From an uncultured Fidelibacterota bacterium (lineage in GTDB: Bacteria; Fidelibacterota; Marinisomatia; Marinisomatales; Marinisomataceae), in NCBI GenBank assembly GCA_902576865.1, contig CACGWZ010000001.1, positions 62,001-126,000 of the forward strand: a DNA stretch of 64,000 nt, in the 5' to 3' direction. The notes beneath the pieces were generated by a model. That model saw nothing but the letters and a program-made list of their open reading frames with translations, made no database searches and was not told the DNA's origin. Shown in pieces: positions 53,133-62,713 of the stretch. Position 1 is the stretch's first letter. Each line of letters opens with the position of its first letter. The translations under genes were made by a program, and so were the position numbers.

Positions 53133-54220
53133 TGTCCTTTAATGAAGTATGCAATATCTCCTTCTTGCATAATATAGTCTCTTCCTACCATTTTCACCAA
53201 GCCCATTGTTTTTAATTCGTTAATTTTTTCTCGGTTATTAATTGCGTCTTCATATGTGTAAATTTCGGCTTTAATAAATTTAGTCGCGAAATCAGAATGA
53301 ATCTCTCCTGCAGCTTCAACAGCTTGTGCTCCTTTTTTCATCGTCCACGCACGAACTTCTTTTTCACCACAAGTGAAAAAAGTATTAAGGCCTAGGGTGT
53401 CGTAAGCTTCTCGAATAAGTAAATCAAGCCCGCTTTCCTTAATTCCGTAATCATCAAGAATAAGTTTTTTTTCTTTTTCACTAAAATCTGCCATTTCAGA
53501 CTCAAGTTTTCCATTTATTTCAATTATTGAAGACCTATTCTTTTTTGCAACCTCAGTAACATCATGAAATAAATTTATGTTCTTGATTTCATCATCAATG
53601 TTGGCAACATATATCATAGGTTTGTCTGTTAGAAGAAATAGATTTTTGATAATAGGATCTTCTTTTGAATTTCTTGGAAATGAACGAGCAGCAAGACCAT
53701 TGTTCATATGATTTAAAAGGTTTGTTAAAACTTCTTCTGCCAACCTTCCTTCTGGTTTATTTGCTTTAATAAGTTTAACGTTTTTTTCAAGACTTCTTTC
53801 AACTGTTTTTATATCTGCTAAGATGAGCTCAGTATTGATAATTTCTATGTCATCTAAAGGATTGACTCTGTTTTCTACATGAGTAATATTGTCATCATTA
53901 AAAAAACGAACGACCTGTATAATTACATTCACTGATCTTATTTGAGAAAGAAATTGATTTCCTAAGCCTTCACCCTGGTGTGCATTTTTAACCAAACCAG
54001 CAATGTCGATAAACTCAACAGTATTATGAATTGTTTTTTCAGGGTTAAATATTTGTGTGAGCTTTTCAAGCCTTTCATCAGGCACCTCCACGATTCCAGT
54101 GTTGGGCTCAATGGTACAAAATGGATAATTTTCAGCAGCAATATTATTTTTGCTTAAAGCATTAAATAATGTTGATTTACCCACATTTGGAAGTCCTACA
54201 AATCCACAGTTTAAATTCAT
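53129..54220 (-). CDS. ychF: Ribosome-associated ATPase/GTPase YchF
   Basis: OLA1/YchF-type Obg-like NTPase that binds ribosomes and prefers ATP. In its 363 residues are Walker A GLPNVGKS (8-15), FIDIAGLVKNAHQGEGLGNQFL near 71-92 (G3 region), a coiled-coil insert, NIDDE near 206-210 as the altered G4 motif, and the C-terminal TGS-like domain ending GDIAYFIKGQ. Length and architecture are standard. First gene of the lpx-associated minus-strand run. Confidence 0.96.
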   Translation of the reverse strand: MNLNCGFVGLPNVGKSTLFNALSKNNIAAENYPFCTIEPNTGIVEVPDERLEKLTQIFNPEKTIHNTVEFIDIAGLVKNAHQGEGLGNQFLSQIRSVNVIIQVVRFFNDDNITHVENRVNPLDDIEIINTELILADIKTVERSLEKNVKLIKANKPEGRLAEEVLTNLLNHMNNGLAARSFPRNSKEDPIIKNLFLLTDKPMIYVANIDDEIKNINLFHDVTEVAKKNRSSIIEINGKLESEMADFSEKEKKLILDDYGIKESGLDLLIREAYDTLGLNTFFTCGEKEVRAWTMKKGAQAVEAAGEIHSDFATKFIKAEIYTYEDAINNREKINELKTMGLVKMVGRDYIMQEGDIAYFIKGQ

Positions 54221-54270
54221 TGTGAGAATATAATACTTAATTGAATGAGTATTTATTAAATTGAAATCTT

Positions 54271-55050
54271 ATGGAAAATAAATGGGCTATTATATTGGGG
54301 TGTTCAACAGGACACGGAGCAGCAATTGCTAGACAGTTAGCAACAGAAGGCTATGGGATTATTGGCTTTCACCTGGATAGAGGTCCCATCAAAAAAAATG
54401 CTATCAAACTTCAACAAGAATTAGCCTCTTTGAATAATAACAGAGTAAAATTTTGGAATGAAAATGCTGCTGATAAAGAAGTTATGTTATCAAAAATGGA
54501 AGAAATTGAATCTTTTTTAGAAAATGGTAAAGTAAAATTGCTTATGCATTCCATTGCATTTGGAAGTACAACTAATTTTTTTGAACCAACCCCTGTAAGG
54601 CAAAGACAGATGGACATGACTCAACATGTTATGGCTCATTGTTTAATATATTGGACGCAAGCTTTATTGAATAATAACCTTTTAATTTCGGGTTCTAGAA
54701 TTTTAGGTTTAACCAGTGAAGGAAGTTATAAAGCTATGGAAGGGTATGGTCCTGTCGGGGTTGCTAAAGCATCTTTGGAAGCTGTAGTACGTCAAATTGG
54801 ATGGGAGCTAGGAAGTAAAGGAATTACGGCAAATACCATTCAAGCAGGAATTACGCCTACAAGAGCATTAACAAAGATATCAAAAGACTGGGAAGATTGG
54901 GTAGAAAGAACTAAAAAAAGAAACCCAATGAAAAGAGTCACTACTCCAGAAGACGTAGCGGGACTTGTTTCATTATTATTAAATGATAAAGCGGACTTTG
55001 TTAATTGTTCTACAATTTTTTGTGATGGCGGAGAGCACCGATCTCTTTAG
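54271..55050 (+). CDS. Enoyl-ACP-reductase-like SDR (FabI/FabL type)
   Basis: A 259-residue short-chain dehydrogenase. GCSTGHGAAIARQLA (10-24) binds NAD(P)H and the catalytic pair is Tyr159 and Lys166 with six residues between (YX6K), the spacing of enoyl-ACP reductases FabI/FabL instead of the usual YX3K. SKGITANTIQAG follows. A role in fatty acid elongation is likely; an unrelated SDR function cannot be ruled out because the substrate-binding loop is divergent. Its stop interlocks over 4 nt (TTAG) with a small converging ORF. Confidence 0.8.
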   Translation: MENKWAIILGCSTGHGAAIARQLATEGYGIIGFHLDRGPIKKNAIKLQQELASLNNNRVKFWNENAADKEVMLSKMEEIESFLENGKVKLLMHSIAFGSTTNFFEPTPVRQRQMDMTQHVMAHCLIYWTQALLNNNLLISGSRILGLTSEGSYKAMEGYGPVGVAKASLEAVVRQIGWELGSKGITANTIQAGITPTRALTKISKDWEDWVERTKKRNPMKRVTTPEDVAGLVSLLLNDKADFVNCSTIFCDGGEHRSL

Positions 55051-55196
55051 TTTTTTTTAAAAATTTCAGAGATTACAAGAACAAAACCTCTTTTTAAAAG
55101 CGCCGAGCCATTGGCAATTAATTGCATACCGTTCGTTGCTTTTGTTGCCTTTTTATTTTTCACATCGCGCTTAATTTTTTTAATATTTTTTATCAT
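55047..55196 (-). CDS. Small basic protein downstream of algH (hypothetical)
   Basis: A 49-residue ORF starting MIKNIKKIKRDVKNKK. I do not recognise it. Two facts argue that it is real: its ATG overlaps the algH stop by 4 nt (ATGA), and its TAA interlocks with the SDR stop by exactly 4 nt, the junction types that recur through this window. The first third is lysine-rich and the second half (GSALLKRGFVLVISEIF) could form one amphipathic or membrane helix. The N-terminal segment faintly recalls the first helix of ATP synthase gamma (KNxxxxTKA), perhaps by chance. Confidence 0.5.
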   Translation of the reverse strand: MIKNIKKIKRDVKNKKATKATNGMQLIANGSALLKRGFVLVISEIFKKN

Positions 55197-55738
55197 GAAA
55201 TTCCACTCGTTCCAACAAACCCATAACTGTCTAAACCAAACATATGAATAAGTTCTCTCCATAGGTCTTTTGGGGAAGATTTAAAAATAGAGTCACTATA
55301 TTCTTGTAATAACCAATCACCTCTCTCAATCTCCTTTTGAAGCTGGTTTTTGCTCCAGGCTGCATGACCAAAAATAAGCTTAGTATTTTTAGGAGTTTTT
55401 TCGTTAAACAATATTTCTTGAATGAGGTCCAAGTCTGTTGATAGTTCAATCTTATCAGAAAAATCGTCTGATTTTCCTGTATTTCTCTTAACAATACATG
55501 CTTCGTTTAAGCCAACAGGACCACCAAAAAAAATTTTTTCGGAATCATTTATAATATCTTCAAATATTTTATTTTTAATCCCAGAACTAATGATCTTCAT
55601 TTGACTAATTGGTTTGTTTACTATTATGCCCATTGTACCATTTTTATCATCTTCACAAATGAAAATCACACTTTTAGCAAAGTAGGGATCAACCATATTT
55701 GGCATTGAAATCAAAAGCTTATTTTTTAGGTTTTCCAT
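55193..55738 (-). CDS. AlgH/YqgE-family protein (UPF0301)
   Basis: A 181-residue member of the widespread AlgH/YqgE (UPF0301) family. The N-terminus LLISMPNMVDPYFAKSVIFICEDDKNGTMGIIVNKPI and the central IFFGGPVGLNEACI and LIFGHAAWSKNQLQKEI stretches are diagnostic. Biochemical function is unknown; a regulatory role has been proposed in Pseudomonas. It diverges from uvrA across 81 bp that must hold both promoters; no clear promoter motif was recognised there. Confidence 0.93.
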   Translation of the reverse strand: MENLKNKLLISMPNMVDPYFAKSVIFICEDDKNGTMGIIVNKPISQMKIISSGIKNKIFEDIINDSEKIFFGGPVGLNEACIVKRNTGKSDDFSDKIELSTDLDLIQEILFNEKTPKNTKLIFGHAAWSKNQLQKEIERGDWLLQEYSDSIFKSSPKDLWRELIHMFGLDSYGFVGTSGIS

Positions 55739-55819
55739 TTTTTATTTAATAAAACATAAATCCTTTTTTGAATCATGTCCAGAGTTAAGTAAATTACAGG
55801 TTAAATTTTTGCGAAAAAA

Positions 55820-58633
55820 ATGAAAAATAAGTTAAAAATACGCGGTGCTAGACAACACAACTTAAAAGAGGTTGCCGTTGATATTGAAAAAAATAAGCTA
55901 GTAGTAATCACCGGACCATCAGGATCTGGTAAGTCGTCACTAGCTTTTGATACAATTTATGCAGAAGGACAGAGAAGATATGTTGAATCTTTATCAGCAT
56001 ATGCAAGACAATTTCTTGATTTAATGGAAAAGCCGGATGTAGATACAATTGAAGGATTATCTCCAGCAATATCAATTGAACAAAAAACAGGTTCGCGTAA
56101 TCCTAGATCTACGGTTGGTACAATTACAGAAATTCATGACTATCTGAGATTGCTTTATGCGAGCATAGGACAACCACATTGTTGGGAGTGTTCTAGACCA
56201 ATCACAAGACAGTCTCCAGAACAAATTGTAGAACAAATCTTAAAATCCCACAAAAGTGAAAAAGCATATATATTATCTCCAGTAGTTCAAGGTAGAAAAG
56301 GAGAACACAAAACAGTTCTTGATGAACTAAAAAAGAAGGGTTTTCTTAGGGTAAGAATTGACAAGGAAATTGTTTCATTAAGAAAAATACCCTCTTTAGA
56401 AAAAAATAAAAAGCATGATATAGACGTTCTAGTTGATAGAGTATTAGTTGAAAAAGATATTAAATCTCGGCTTTTGGAATCAGTTGAGCTTGCTCTAAGC
56501 ATGGGCAATGGGATTTGCATAATAAATATTGATAATAAAGAAGACTACTTATTTAGCGAACATTTTGCATGTGCTTATCATCCTTACGTAATGATGACAG
56601 ATTTAACACCAAGAATGTTTTCATTTAACTCCCCATATGGAGCCTGCCAACAATGTGATGGATTAGGATATATAACGGAGATTGACCCAAATCTTGTAGT
56701 TCCTGATACAAAAAAATCTTTAATTCAAGAAGCAATAAAACCTATTGGTAGTCAACCTAAAGGATTCCACGGTAGTAAGCTAAGGGCACTTGCACGTGAA
56801 TTTGATTTATCCTTTTCAAAGCCATGGAATAAAATCTCAAAAGAAATACGAACTATTTTACTTTATGGCTTATCTGGTAAAAAAATTGATGTGGATTATA
56901 ATAGTTCAAATTTTTCTGGTACGTATAAAGGTAAATGGGAGGGTGTTATTCCAGAGCTTCAAAGAAGGTATAAGCAAACACAGTCGTTTGGAATAAGAAG
57001 GTGGATTGAAAGTTTTATGAGTACAAGAGAGTGCGATAGCTGTAAAGGAAAAAGACTTAAAGACTCTTCTTTAAACGTAAATGTGGGTTCAATAAATATT
57101 GGAGATCTTTGTTCAAAAAATATTTCGGAAACACTGGAATTTTTTGAAAAACTTGATTTGACTGATAATCAAAAAGAGATTGCCGGAGGCATCTTAAATG
57201 AGATTAAAAAGAGACTGAGCTTCCTAATTAATGTTGGTTTGAATTATTTGACTCTTGACAGGGCCTCAAGAACCTTATCGGGGGGCGAGGCACAAAGAAT
57301 TAGGTTGGCCTCACAGGTTGGATCTCAGCTTACCGGAGTTTTATATGTTTTAGATGAGCCATCGATTGGTTTGCATCCCAGAGACAATGATAGACTTTTG
57401 AACACTTTAAAGTCTTTGAAGGACATTGGTAATACAGTTATAGTTGTTGAACATGATTTAGATACAATAGAATCAGCAGATCAAATCATTGATATGGGAC
57501 CTAAAGCTGGATTTCACGGAGGAGAAGTTGTTTTTTCAGGTAATCTTGAAGAAATAACAAAACATCAAAAAAGCTTAACAGGTAAATATTTGTCTGGAGA
57601 AAAATTCATTTCTTTACCTAACTATAGGTTACCAACCTTTGATCATTTTTCGCTTATTGGAGCATCTGGCAATAATCTTAAAAATGTAGATGTAAGTTTT
57701 CCTTACGAAAGACTTATTGCTGTGACAGGAGTTTCTGGAAGTGGCAAAAGCTCTCTTATCAACCAAACTCTTTATCCAGCGTTATCAAACATGGTTAATT
57801 TTGGTGTAAAAGACATGCTTCCATTCAAAAATCTTGTTAGGACTGATAAGATAGAAAGAGTGATTAATGTAGACCAAAAACCCATAGGCAAAACACCACG
57901 ATCTAATCCTGCAACTTATACTGGTATTTTTACTCATATTAGAGATTTGTTTGCACAAACAAGAGAAGCGAAATTAAGAGGATATAAAATTGGTAGATTT
58001 TCTTTTAATGTAAAGGGCGGGAGATGCGAATCTTGTCAAGGAGCAGGTATTATAAAAATTGAAATGAATTTTTTACCAGATGTATATGTGAGTTGTGATG
58101 ATTGTAATGGTAAAAGATACAATAAAGAAACCTTACAGATTGAATACAAAAATAAAAATATTGATGATATTTTAAATATGTCTGTTGAAGATGCTAGAGT
58201 ATTTTTTAAAAATATACAGCCAATCAAAAAAAGGTTAGATACACTTCATGATGTAGGACTAGGATATATAAAGTTGGGACAGCAAGCTACAACGCTTTCA
58301 GGTGGAGAGGCCCAAAGAATTAAGCTTTCAACGGAACTATCTAAAACAAGCACCAAAAACACAGTATATTTTCTCGACGAACCAACTACAGGATTACATG
58401 TTGATGATATTCAAATGTTATTATCTGTTTTACAAAAGCTTGTTGATCAAGGAAACACTATTATAGTCATTGAACATAACTTAGATGTAGTAAAGTGTGC
58501 AGATTGGATTATTGATCTTGGGCCGGAAGGTGGAGAGGGTGGTGGAACAGTTGTTGCTCAAGGTACTGTTGATGAGTTATCAAAAGATAAAGCTTCAATT
58601 ACAGGAAAATTTCTTAAAAAAGTTCTCAAATAA
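55820..58633 (+). CDS. uvrA: Excinuclease ABC subunit A
   Basis: DNA damage sensor of nucleotide excision repair. The 937 residues have two ABC ATPase units: Walker A GPSGSGKSS near 33-41 and GVSGSGKSS near 640-648, signature LSGGEAQRIRLA near 487 and LSGGEAQRIKLS near 825, Walker B FLDEPT(T/S). Zinc-binding Cys pairs (CWECS, CxxCxG repeats such as CESCQG and CDDCNG) are visible. Length is usual. It is divergent from algH and followed after 41 bp by ruvB. Confidence 0.97.
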   Translation: MKNKLKIRGARQHNLKEVAVDIEKNKLVVITGPSGSGKSSLAFDTIYAEGQRRYVESLSAYARQFLDLMEKPDVDTIEGLSPAISIEQKTGSRNPRSTVGTITEIHDYLRLLYASIGQPHCWECSRPITRQSPEQIVEQILKSHKSEKAYILSPVVQGRKGEHKTVLDELKKKGFLRVRIDKEIVSLRKIPSLEKNKKHDIDVLVDRVLVEKDIKSRLLESVELALSMGNGICIINIDNKEDYLFSEHFACAYHPYVMMTDLTPRMFSFNSPYGACQQCDGLGYITEIDPNLVVPDTKKSLIQEAIKPIGSQPKGFHGSKLRALAREFDLSFSKPWNKISKEIRTILLYGLSGKKIDVDYNSSNFSGTYKGKWEGVIPELQRRYKQTQSFGIRRWIESFMSTRECDSCKGKRLKDSSLNVNVGSINIGDLCSKNISETLEFFEKLDLTDNQKEIAGGILNEIKKRLSFLINVGLNYLTLDRASRTLSGGEAQRIRLASQVGSQLTGVLYVLDEPSIGLHPRDNDRLLNTLKSLKDIGNTVIVVEHDLDTIESADQIIDMGPKAGFHGGEVVFSGNLEEITKHQKSLTGKYLSGEKFISLPNYRLPTFDHFSLIGASGNNLKNVDVSFPYERLIAVTGVSGSGKSSLINQTLYPALSNMVNFGVKDMLPFKNLVRTDKIERVINVDQKPIGKTPRSNPATYTGIFTHIRDLFAQTREAKLRGYKIGRFSFNVKGGRCESCQGAGIIKIEMNFLPDVYVSCDDCNGKRYNKETLQIEYKNKNIDDILNMSVEDARVFFKNIQPIKKRLDTLHDVGLGYIKLGQQATTLSGGEAQRIKLSTELSKTSTKNTVYFLDEPTTGLHVDDIQMLLSVLQKLVDQGNTIIVIEHNLDVVKCADWIIDLGPEGGEGGGTVVAQGTVDELSKDKASITGKFLKKVLK

Positions 58634-58674
58634 TTTTTTGGATAACGGGCATTCCATATTTATCTTAGTATATC

Positions 58675-59667
58675 GTGACAGATGAACAAAAAATAGTTAT
58701 ATCTTCAAACGAAGAAAAAAATTTTGATAAACAAATCAGACCAAATTTTTTCGACGATTTTATTGGACAAACTTCTATCGTTAAGTCTCTAAAAACCTAT
58801 ATTACCGCAGCAATACAAAGAGAAGAAGCGCTAGACCATATACTTTTATATGGTCCCCCAGGATTAGGAAAAACCACTCTTGCAAATATCATTGCTACAG
58901 AATTAGAAAAAGGTTTTTTATCTACATCTGGTCCAGTTATATCCATCCCTGGAGATCTTTCTGGAATGTTGACAAATCTTCAAGATAGAGATGTATTCTT
59001 CATAGATGAAATTCATAGAGTTAACACAACCGTAGAGGAGTATCTTTATTCAGCTATGGAAGACTTCAAGATTGATATTTTAATAGATTCCGGCCCTAAT
59101 GCAAGAACTGTAAGAATTGATTTAGAGCCTTTTACGTTGGTCGGAGCAACCACGAGATTGGGGAATATCTCTACACCTATGAGAGATAGATTTGGTGCAA
59201 TTTTCAGGTTAGATTTTTACCAAAAAAACGAAATATTTAAAATTTTAAAAAGAACAGCATCTATTTTAGAAATAAATGTTCAAGATGATGCATTAACAGA
59301 AATTGCTGGTAGATCAAGAGGTACACCCAGAATAGCTAATAGAGTTTTGAAAAGAGTCAGAGACTTTGCACAAGTTAAAAATTTAAAAGATATAAAACTT
59401 GAAGAGGCAAGAGGATTTCTTGATAATATCGGCATTGATAAAAATGGATTAGAAAGTATGGATCGTAAAATTTTAAAAAATCTTATTGCTAACTATAATG
59501 GTGGACCAACCGGTGGGAAATCACTTGCAATTTCTATTAATGAAGACATTCAAACAATAGAAGATGTGTATGAACCATACTTAATTAAAGAAGGATTTAT
59601 TGAAAGAACTTCAAGAGGAAGAATAGCAACCGATAAAGCCTATGCTTTATTTGATTTAAAAAAATAA
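58675..59667 (+). CDS. ruvB: Holliday junction branch migration helicase RuvB
   Basis: AAA+ motor of branch migration. Its 330 residues include the N-terminal RPNFFDDFIGQ (22-32), Walker A GPPGLGKTT (60-68), Walker B VFFIDEIHR near 105-113, the GATTRLGNIS sensor region near 157 and the C-terminal winged-helix domain (EPYLIKEGFIERTSRGR). A GTG start gives the normal N-terminus. ruvA and ruvC are not adjacent. Separated from queA by 18 bp that include a GGAG ribosome site. Confidence 0.96.
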   Translation: MTDEQKIVISSNEEKNFDKQIRPNFFDDFIGQTSIVKSLKTYITAAIQREEALDHILLYGPPGLGKTTLANIIATELEKGFLSTSGPVISIPGDLSGMLTNLQDRDVFFIDEIHRVNTTVEEYLYSAMEDFKIDILIDSGPNARTVRIDLEPFTLVGATTRLGNISTPMRDRFGAIFRLDFYQKNEIFKILKRTASILEINVQDDALTEIAGRSRGTPRIANRVLKRVRDFAQVKNLKDIKLEEARGFLDNIGIDKNGLESMDRKILKNLIANYNGGPTGGKSLAISINEDIQTIEDVYEPYLIKEGFIERTSRGRIATDKAYALFDLKK

Positions 59668-59685
59668 GGAGAAAAGCAAAGCTGT

Positions 59686-60738
59686 ATGATAGAAAAAAAG
59701 AAAAAGTATAAATTAAGCGACTTTAGATATCAACTCCCTAAAAAATTCATTGCTCAAAAACCAAAACAAAAAAGAGATGGATCAAAAATGATGGTCTTGA
59801 ACAGGGAAGATCAGAGCATAAAGCACAAAAAGTTTTCTGACATCACCGATTATTTTAAGAAAAATGATTTATTAATTTTGAACAATACAAAAGTATTTCC
59901 GGCAAAGCTTTACGCAACAAAAGATAGGACAGATGCAAAAGTTGAAATATTCCTTTTGAGAGAACTTGGAGATCGTTTGTGGGAAGTTCTTGTTAAGCCG
60001 GCAAGAAAAGTACGAATTGGAAATAAATTGATTTTATCTAACGGTCTTTTTTGTGACGTAATTGATAATACTGTTTCTGGTGGAAGAGTAGTACGATTTG
60101 AATTCGAGAAGGGTAATTTTGATGACATTTTAGATAAGATTGGTCACCCACCTTTACCTCCATATATTGAAAGACCGACAGTCAAAACAGATAAGGAAAG
60201 ATATCAAACAGTTTATGCTGAAAAAAGAGGCGCAGTAGCAGCTCCTATTGCGGGTTTGCACTTTACACCCCAAATACTTAAAAAACTTGAAAAGAAAGGA
60301 GTGAACATTTACTACATCACTCTGCACATAGGCCTTGGAACATTCAAACCTGTTCAGGTTGAAGATTTGAATAGGCACCACATGGACTCAGAATATTTTG
60401 AAGTTTCTCCTAGTACAGCTGTTGCAATCAACGAAGCAAAAAGAAAAAGAAGAAGAATATTTGCAGTTGGTACCTCTACCGTGAGAGCATTGGAGACTGT
60501 AAATGTGTCGGGTTTTCAAATATCTCCTAAAAAAGGTTGGACAAATAAATTTATTCATCCTCCTCATGAGTTTAAAATAGTGGATGGACTAATTACAAAT
60601 TTCCATCAACCAGAAAGTACGCTATTGATGCTAACCTCTTCCTTTGGTGGATACAAATTCATCAAAGAAGCATATAAAGTAGCGAAGAAAAAAAAATATA
60701 GATTTTTGAGTTATGGGGACTCAATGTTTATAACATAA
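59686..60738 (+). CDS. queA: S-adenosylmethionine:tRNA ribosyltransferase-isomerase
   Basis: Adds the cyclopentenediol moiety to preQ1 in tRNA during queuosine synthesis. Over 350 residues: YQLPKKFIAQKPKQKRDGSKMMVL near 15-38, NNTKVFPAKL near 66-75, VEIFLLREL near 86, PAPIAGLHFTP-like AAPIAGLHFT near 185-195, THIGLGTFKPV-like LHIGLGTFKPV near 213-223, and the C-terminal LITNFHQPESTLLMLTSSFGG. No other queuosine genes lie in the window. One base separates it from ispDF. Confidence 0.96.
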   Translation: MIEKKKKYKLSDFRYQLPKKFIAQKPKQKRDGSKMMVLNREDQSIKHKKFSDITDYFKKNDLLILNNTKVFPAKLYATKDRTDAKVEIFLLRELGDRLWEVLVKPARKVRIGNKLILSNGLFCDVIDNTVSGGRVVRFEFEKGNFDDILDKIGHPPLPPYIERPTVKTDKERYQTVYAEKRGAVAAPIAGLHFTPQILKKLEKKGVNIYYITLHIGLGTFKPVQVEDLNRHHMDSEYFEVSPSTAVAINEAKRKRRRIFAVGTSTVRALETVNVSGFQISPKKGWTNKFIHPPHEFKIVDGLITNFHQPESTLLMLTSSFGGYKFIKEAYKVAKKKKYRFLSYGDSMFIT

Positions 60739-60739
60739 A

Positions 60740-61882
60740 ATGAAAAACATCGCTATTATAGTTGGAGCAGGATCAGGCGAAAGATTCGGTTCTTATAAGC
60801 AGATAGAAATGATAAACAATAAACCTGTATATAAATATTCTATTGATGCATTTCTTGATACAGATTGTTTTTCTCAAATAATATTAGTTGTTCCTAATAA
60901 ATTGTTCAGCATTATATCTAAACAATTAACCAAAGAAAGGTATAGTAACGTAGTAGTATATGAAGGAGGAAATACAAGAGCACAATCTGTTTATAATGCA
61001 TTTTCTAAAATTGTAAAAAATGAAAATAACAAAATATTCATTCATGATGCCGCAAGGCCCTTAATATCAACAAAAACAATTTTAGACCTTATAAATTTTT
61101 CAAAAAAAGAAGATGCGGTTGTTTTAGCAAAGAAAATTAATGAAACTGTAAAATCTGTAAAAAAAGGACAATCGAAATTCACTGTAGACAGATCAGCATT
61201 ATGGACGGCAGAAACGCCTCAAGTATTTAATCATAAAATTCTTCAAGATGTTTATGAAAAAAAGCTAGATATCATTGATGAATTTTCAGATGAGGCTTCA
61301 TTAGTTGAAGAATGCGGCTATAAAGTTAAAATTTGTGAAAATAGAAGCTTGAATACAAAAATTACTACAAAAGAAGACCTGGATTTAATTTCAAAAAATA
61401 TGATAAATAATATTTTTGTTGGAATTGGACTTGACTGTCATTCACTTGAAAAAGGTAGCGGTATTGTTCTGGGAGGTTATAAAATAAAATGTAACTTAAA
61501 ATCTGTTGCACATTCAGATGGAGACGTTTTAACACATGCTATTATAGACGCATTATGCGGAGCATTAAATTTGGGCGACATAGGACAACATTTTCCTAAT
61601 ACCTCAAAGAACAAAAATATTTCAAGCATTAAATTATTAAAAAAAATAATATCATTAATTCCAAGTAATATTAGCATTATCAATATTGACGCTTCAATTG
61701 TACTAAACAGCCCAAAAATTTCAAAATACAAATCAAAAATAGTTTCAACATTGGCTCCAATATTAAAAATTTCAGAAAGTCAAATATCTATTAAAGGTAT
61801 TACAAGCAACGGATTAAGCTTTTTAGATATGAAAAATGGTTGGGGAGCAGAAGTAATCATTTCTCTTAAACAATGGAACTAA
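60740..61882 (+). CDS. ispDF: Bifunctional IspD/IspF enzyme
   Basis: Fusion of two MEP-pathway enzymes in 380 residues. IspD (~1-220, MEP cytidylyltransferase): IIVGAGSGERFG (5-16), FIHDAARPL near 95 and ETPQVF near 153. IspF (~222-380, MEcPP synthase): GLDCHSL near 227 and SVAHSDGDVLTHAIIDALCGALNLGDIGQHFP near 253-284 with the zinc-binding Asp/His pairs. The fusion is known from alpha- and epsilonproteobacteria and others. ispE follows with a 10-nt overlap, so cytidylylation, phosphorylation and cyclisation are co-encoded. Confidence 0.95.
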   Translation: MKNIAIIVGAGSGERFGSYKQIEMINNKPVYKYSIDAFLDTDCFSQIILVVPNKLFSIISKQLTKERYSNVVVYEGGNTRAQSVYNAFSKIVKNENNKIFIHDAARPLISTKTILDLINFSKKEDAVVLAKKINETVKSVKKGQSKFTVDRSALWTAETPQVFNHKILQDVYEKKLDIIDEFSDEASLVEECGYKVKICENRSLNTKITTKEDLDLISKNMINNIFVGIGLDCHSLEKGSGIVLGGYKIKCNLKSVAHSDGDVLTHAIIDALCGALNLGDIGQHFPNTSKNKNISSIKLLKKIISLIPSNISIINIDASIVLNSPKISKYKSKIVSTLAPILKISESQISIKGITSNGLSFLDMKNGWGAEVIISLKQWN

Positions 61883-62709
61883 AATCAACTTCAAAGATTA
61901 ATATTGGGCTGCATGTACACGACAAAAGAAGTGATGGCTTTCATAATATTTCAACACTATTCCAAGAGATAAATCTTTGTGATACAATCAAAATTGTTGA
62001 AGACAAAAATTTTTCATGTGCAACAAACTGTGGTACTATTATCGAGAAGGATAATTTTGGAACAAAAGCATTTAATATAATGAAAACACAATACTCAGAT
62101 ATACCCAATGTACGTATTTCAATTACAAAAACAATACCCACAAACGCTGGCCTTGGAGGAGGATCGAGTAATGGGACAGCAGTATTAATGGGATTAAATC
62201 ATCTTTTCAAACTTAATTTAAGCAAACAAAAATTATCTGAAATGGCAAGTAAAGTTAGCTCCGATTCTGCTTTTTTTGTAAGTGGAGGATTGCAGTTTGG
62301 CACTCAGAGAGGAGAAAAGCTAGATGTCATTCAAAATATAAAGATACCCAAACATATTTTATTAGTTCATCCCGGTATTAAAATCAGCACAAAAGAGGCT
62401 TTTAGTCATTTAAAAAACCATTTGTTAAATGAAAATATGGACATTAACTTGTCGCAATTATTAAAAGAATTAAATAATTATACTTTTAATTCTAGGTTAT
62501 TTAAAAATGATTTTGAGATGTACGTTTTTGAAACACATCCAGAAATTGGCGCAATAAAATTAAAAATTTTGGATTTCGGTGCAAAATATGCCAGTTTGTC
62601 GGGTACGGGTTCGACTGTGTTTGGAATATTTTCCTCAAAAAAAGACTTGCTTAAAGCGCAGTCTTTCTTCAGTCCCCAATACTCAACTTACTATGTAAAT
62701 CCAATTTAA
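61873..62709 (+). CDS. ispE: 4-diphosphocytidyl-2-C-methyl-D-erythritol kinase
   Basis: GHMP kinase of the isoprenoid MEP pathway. In 278 residues: N-terminal STSKINIGLHVHDKRSDGFH near 4-23, the ATP loop TIPTNAGLGGGSSNGTA near 88-104, SSDSAFFVSGG near 133-143, and the C-terminal SLSGTGSTVFGIF. The IspE DGYH-type motif appears here as SDGFH. It overlaps ispDF and is followed by the tRNA-Gln gene after 4 bp, in the classic ispE-tRNA-Gln-prs order. Confidence 0.94.
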   Translation: MELKSTSKINIGLHVHDKRSDGFHNISTLFQEINLCDTIKIVEDKNFSCATNCGTIIEKDNFGTKAFNIMKTQYSDIPNVRISITKTIPTNAGLGGGSSNGTAVLMGLNHLFKLNLSKQKLSEMASKVSSDSAFFVSGGLQFGTQRGEKLDVIQNIKIPKHILLVHPGIKISTKEAFSHLKNHLLNENMDINLSQLLKELNNYTFNSRLFKNDFEMYVFETHPEIGAIKLKILDFGAKYASLSGTGSTVFGIFSSKKDLLKAQSFFSPQYSTYYVNPI

Positions 62710-62713
62710 TTTT

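Noticed and set aside
55051-55058. Run of eight T after the SDR stop as an intrinsic terminator
   Set aside because: No GC-rich stem precedes it, and on the other strand it is part of Lys codons of the small ORF.
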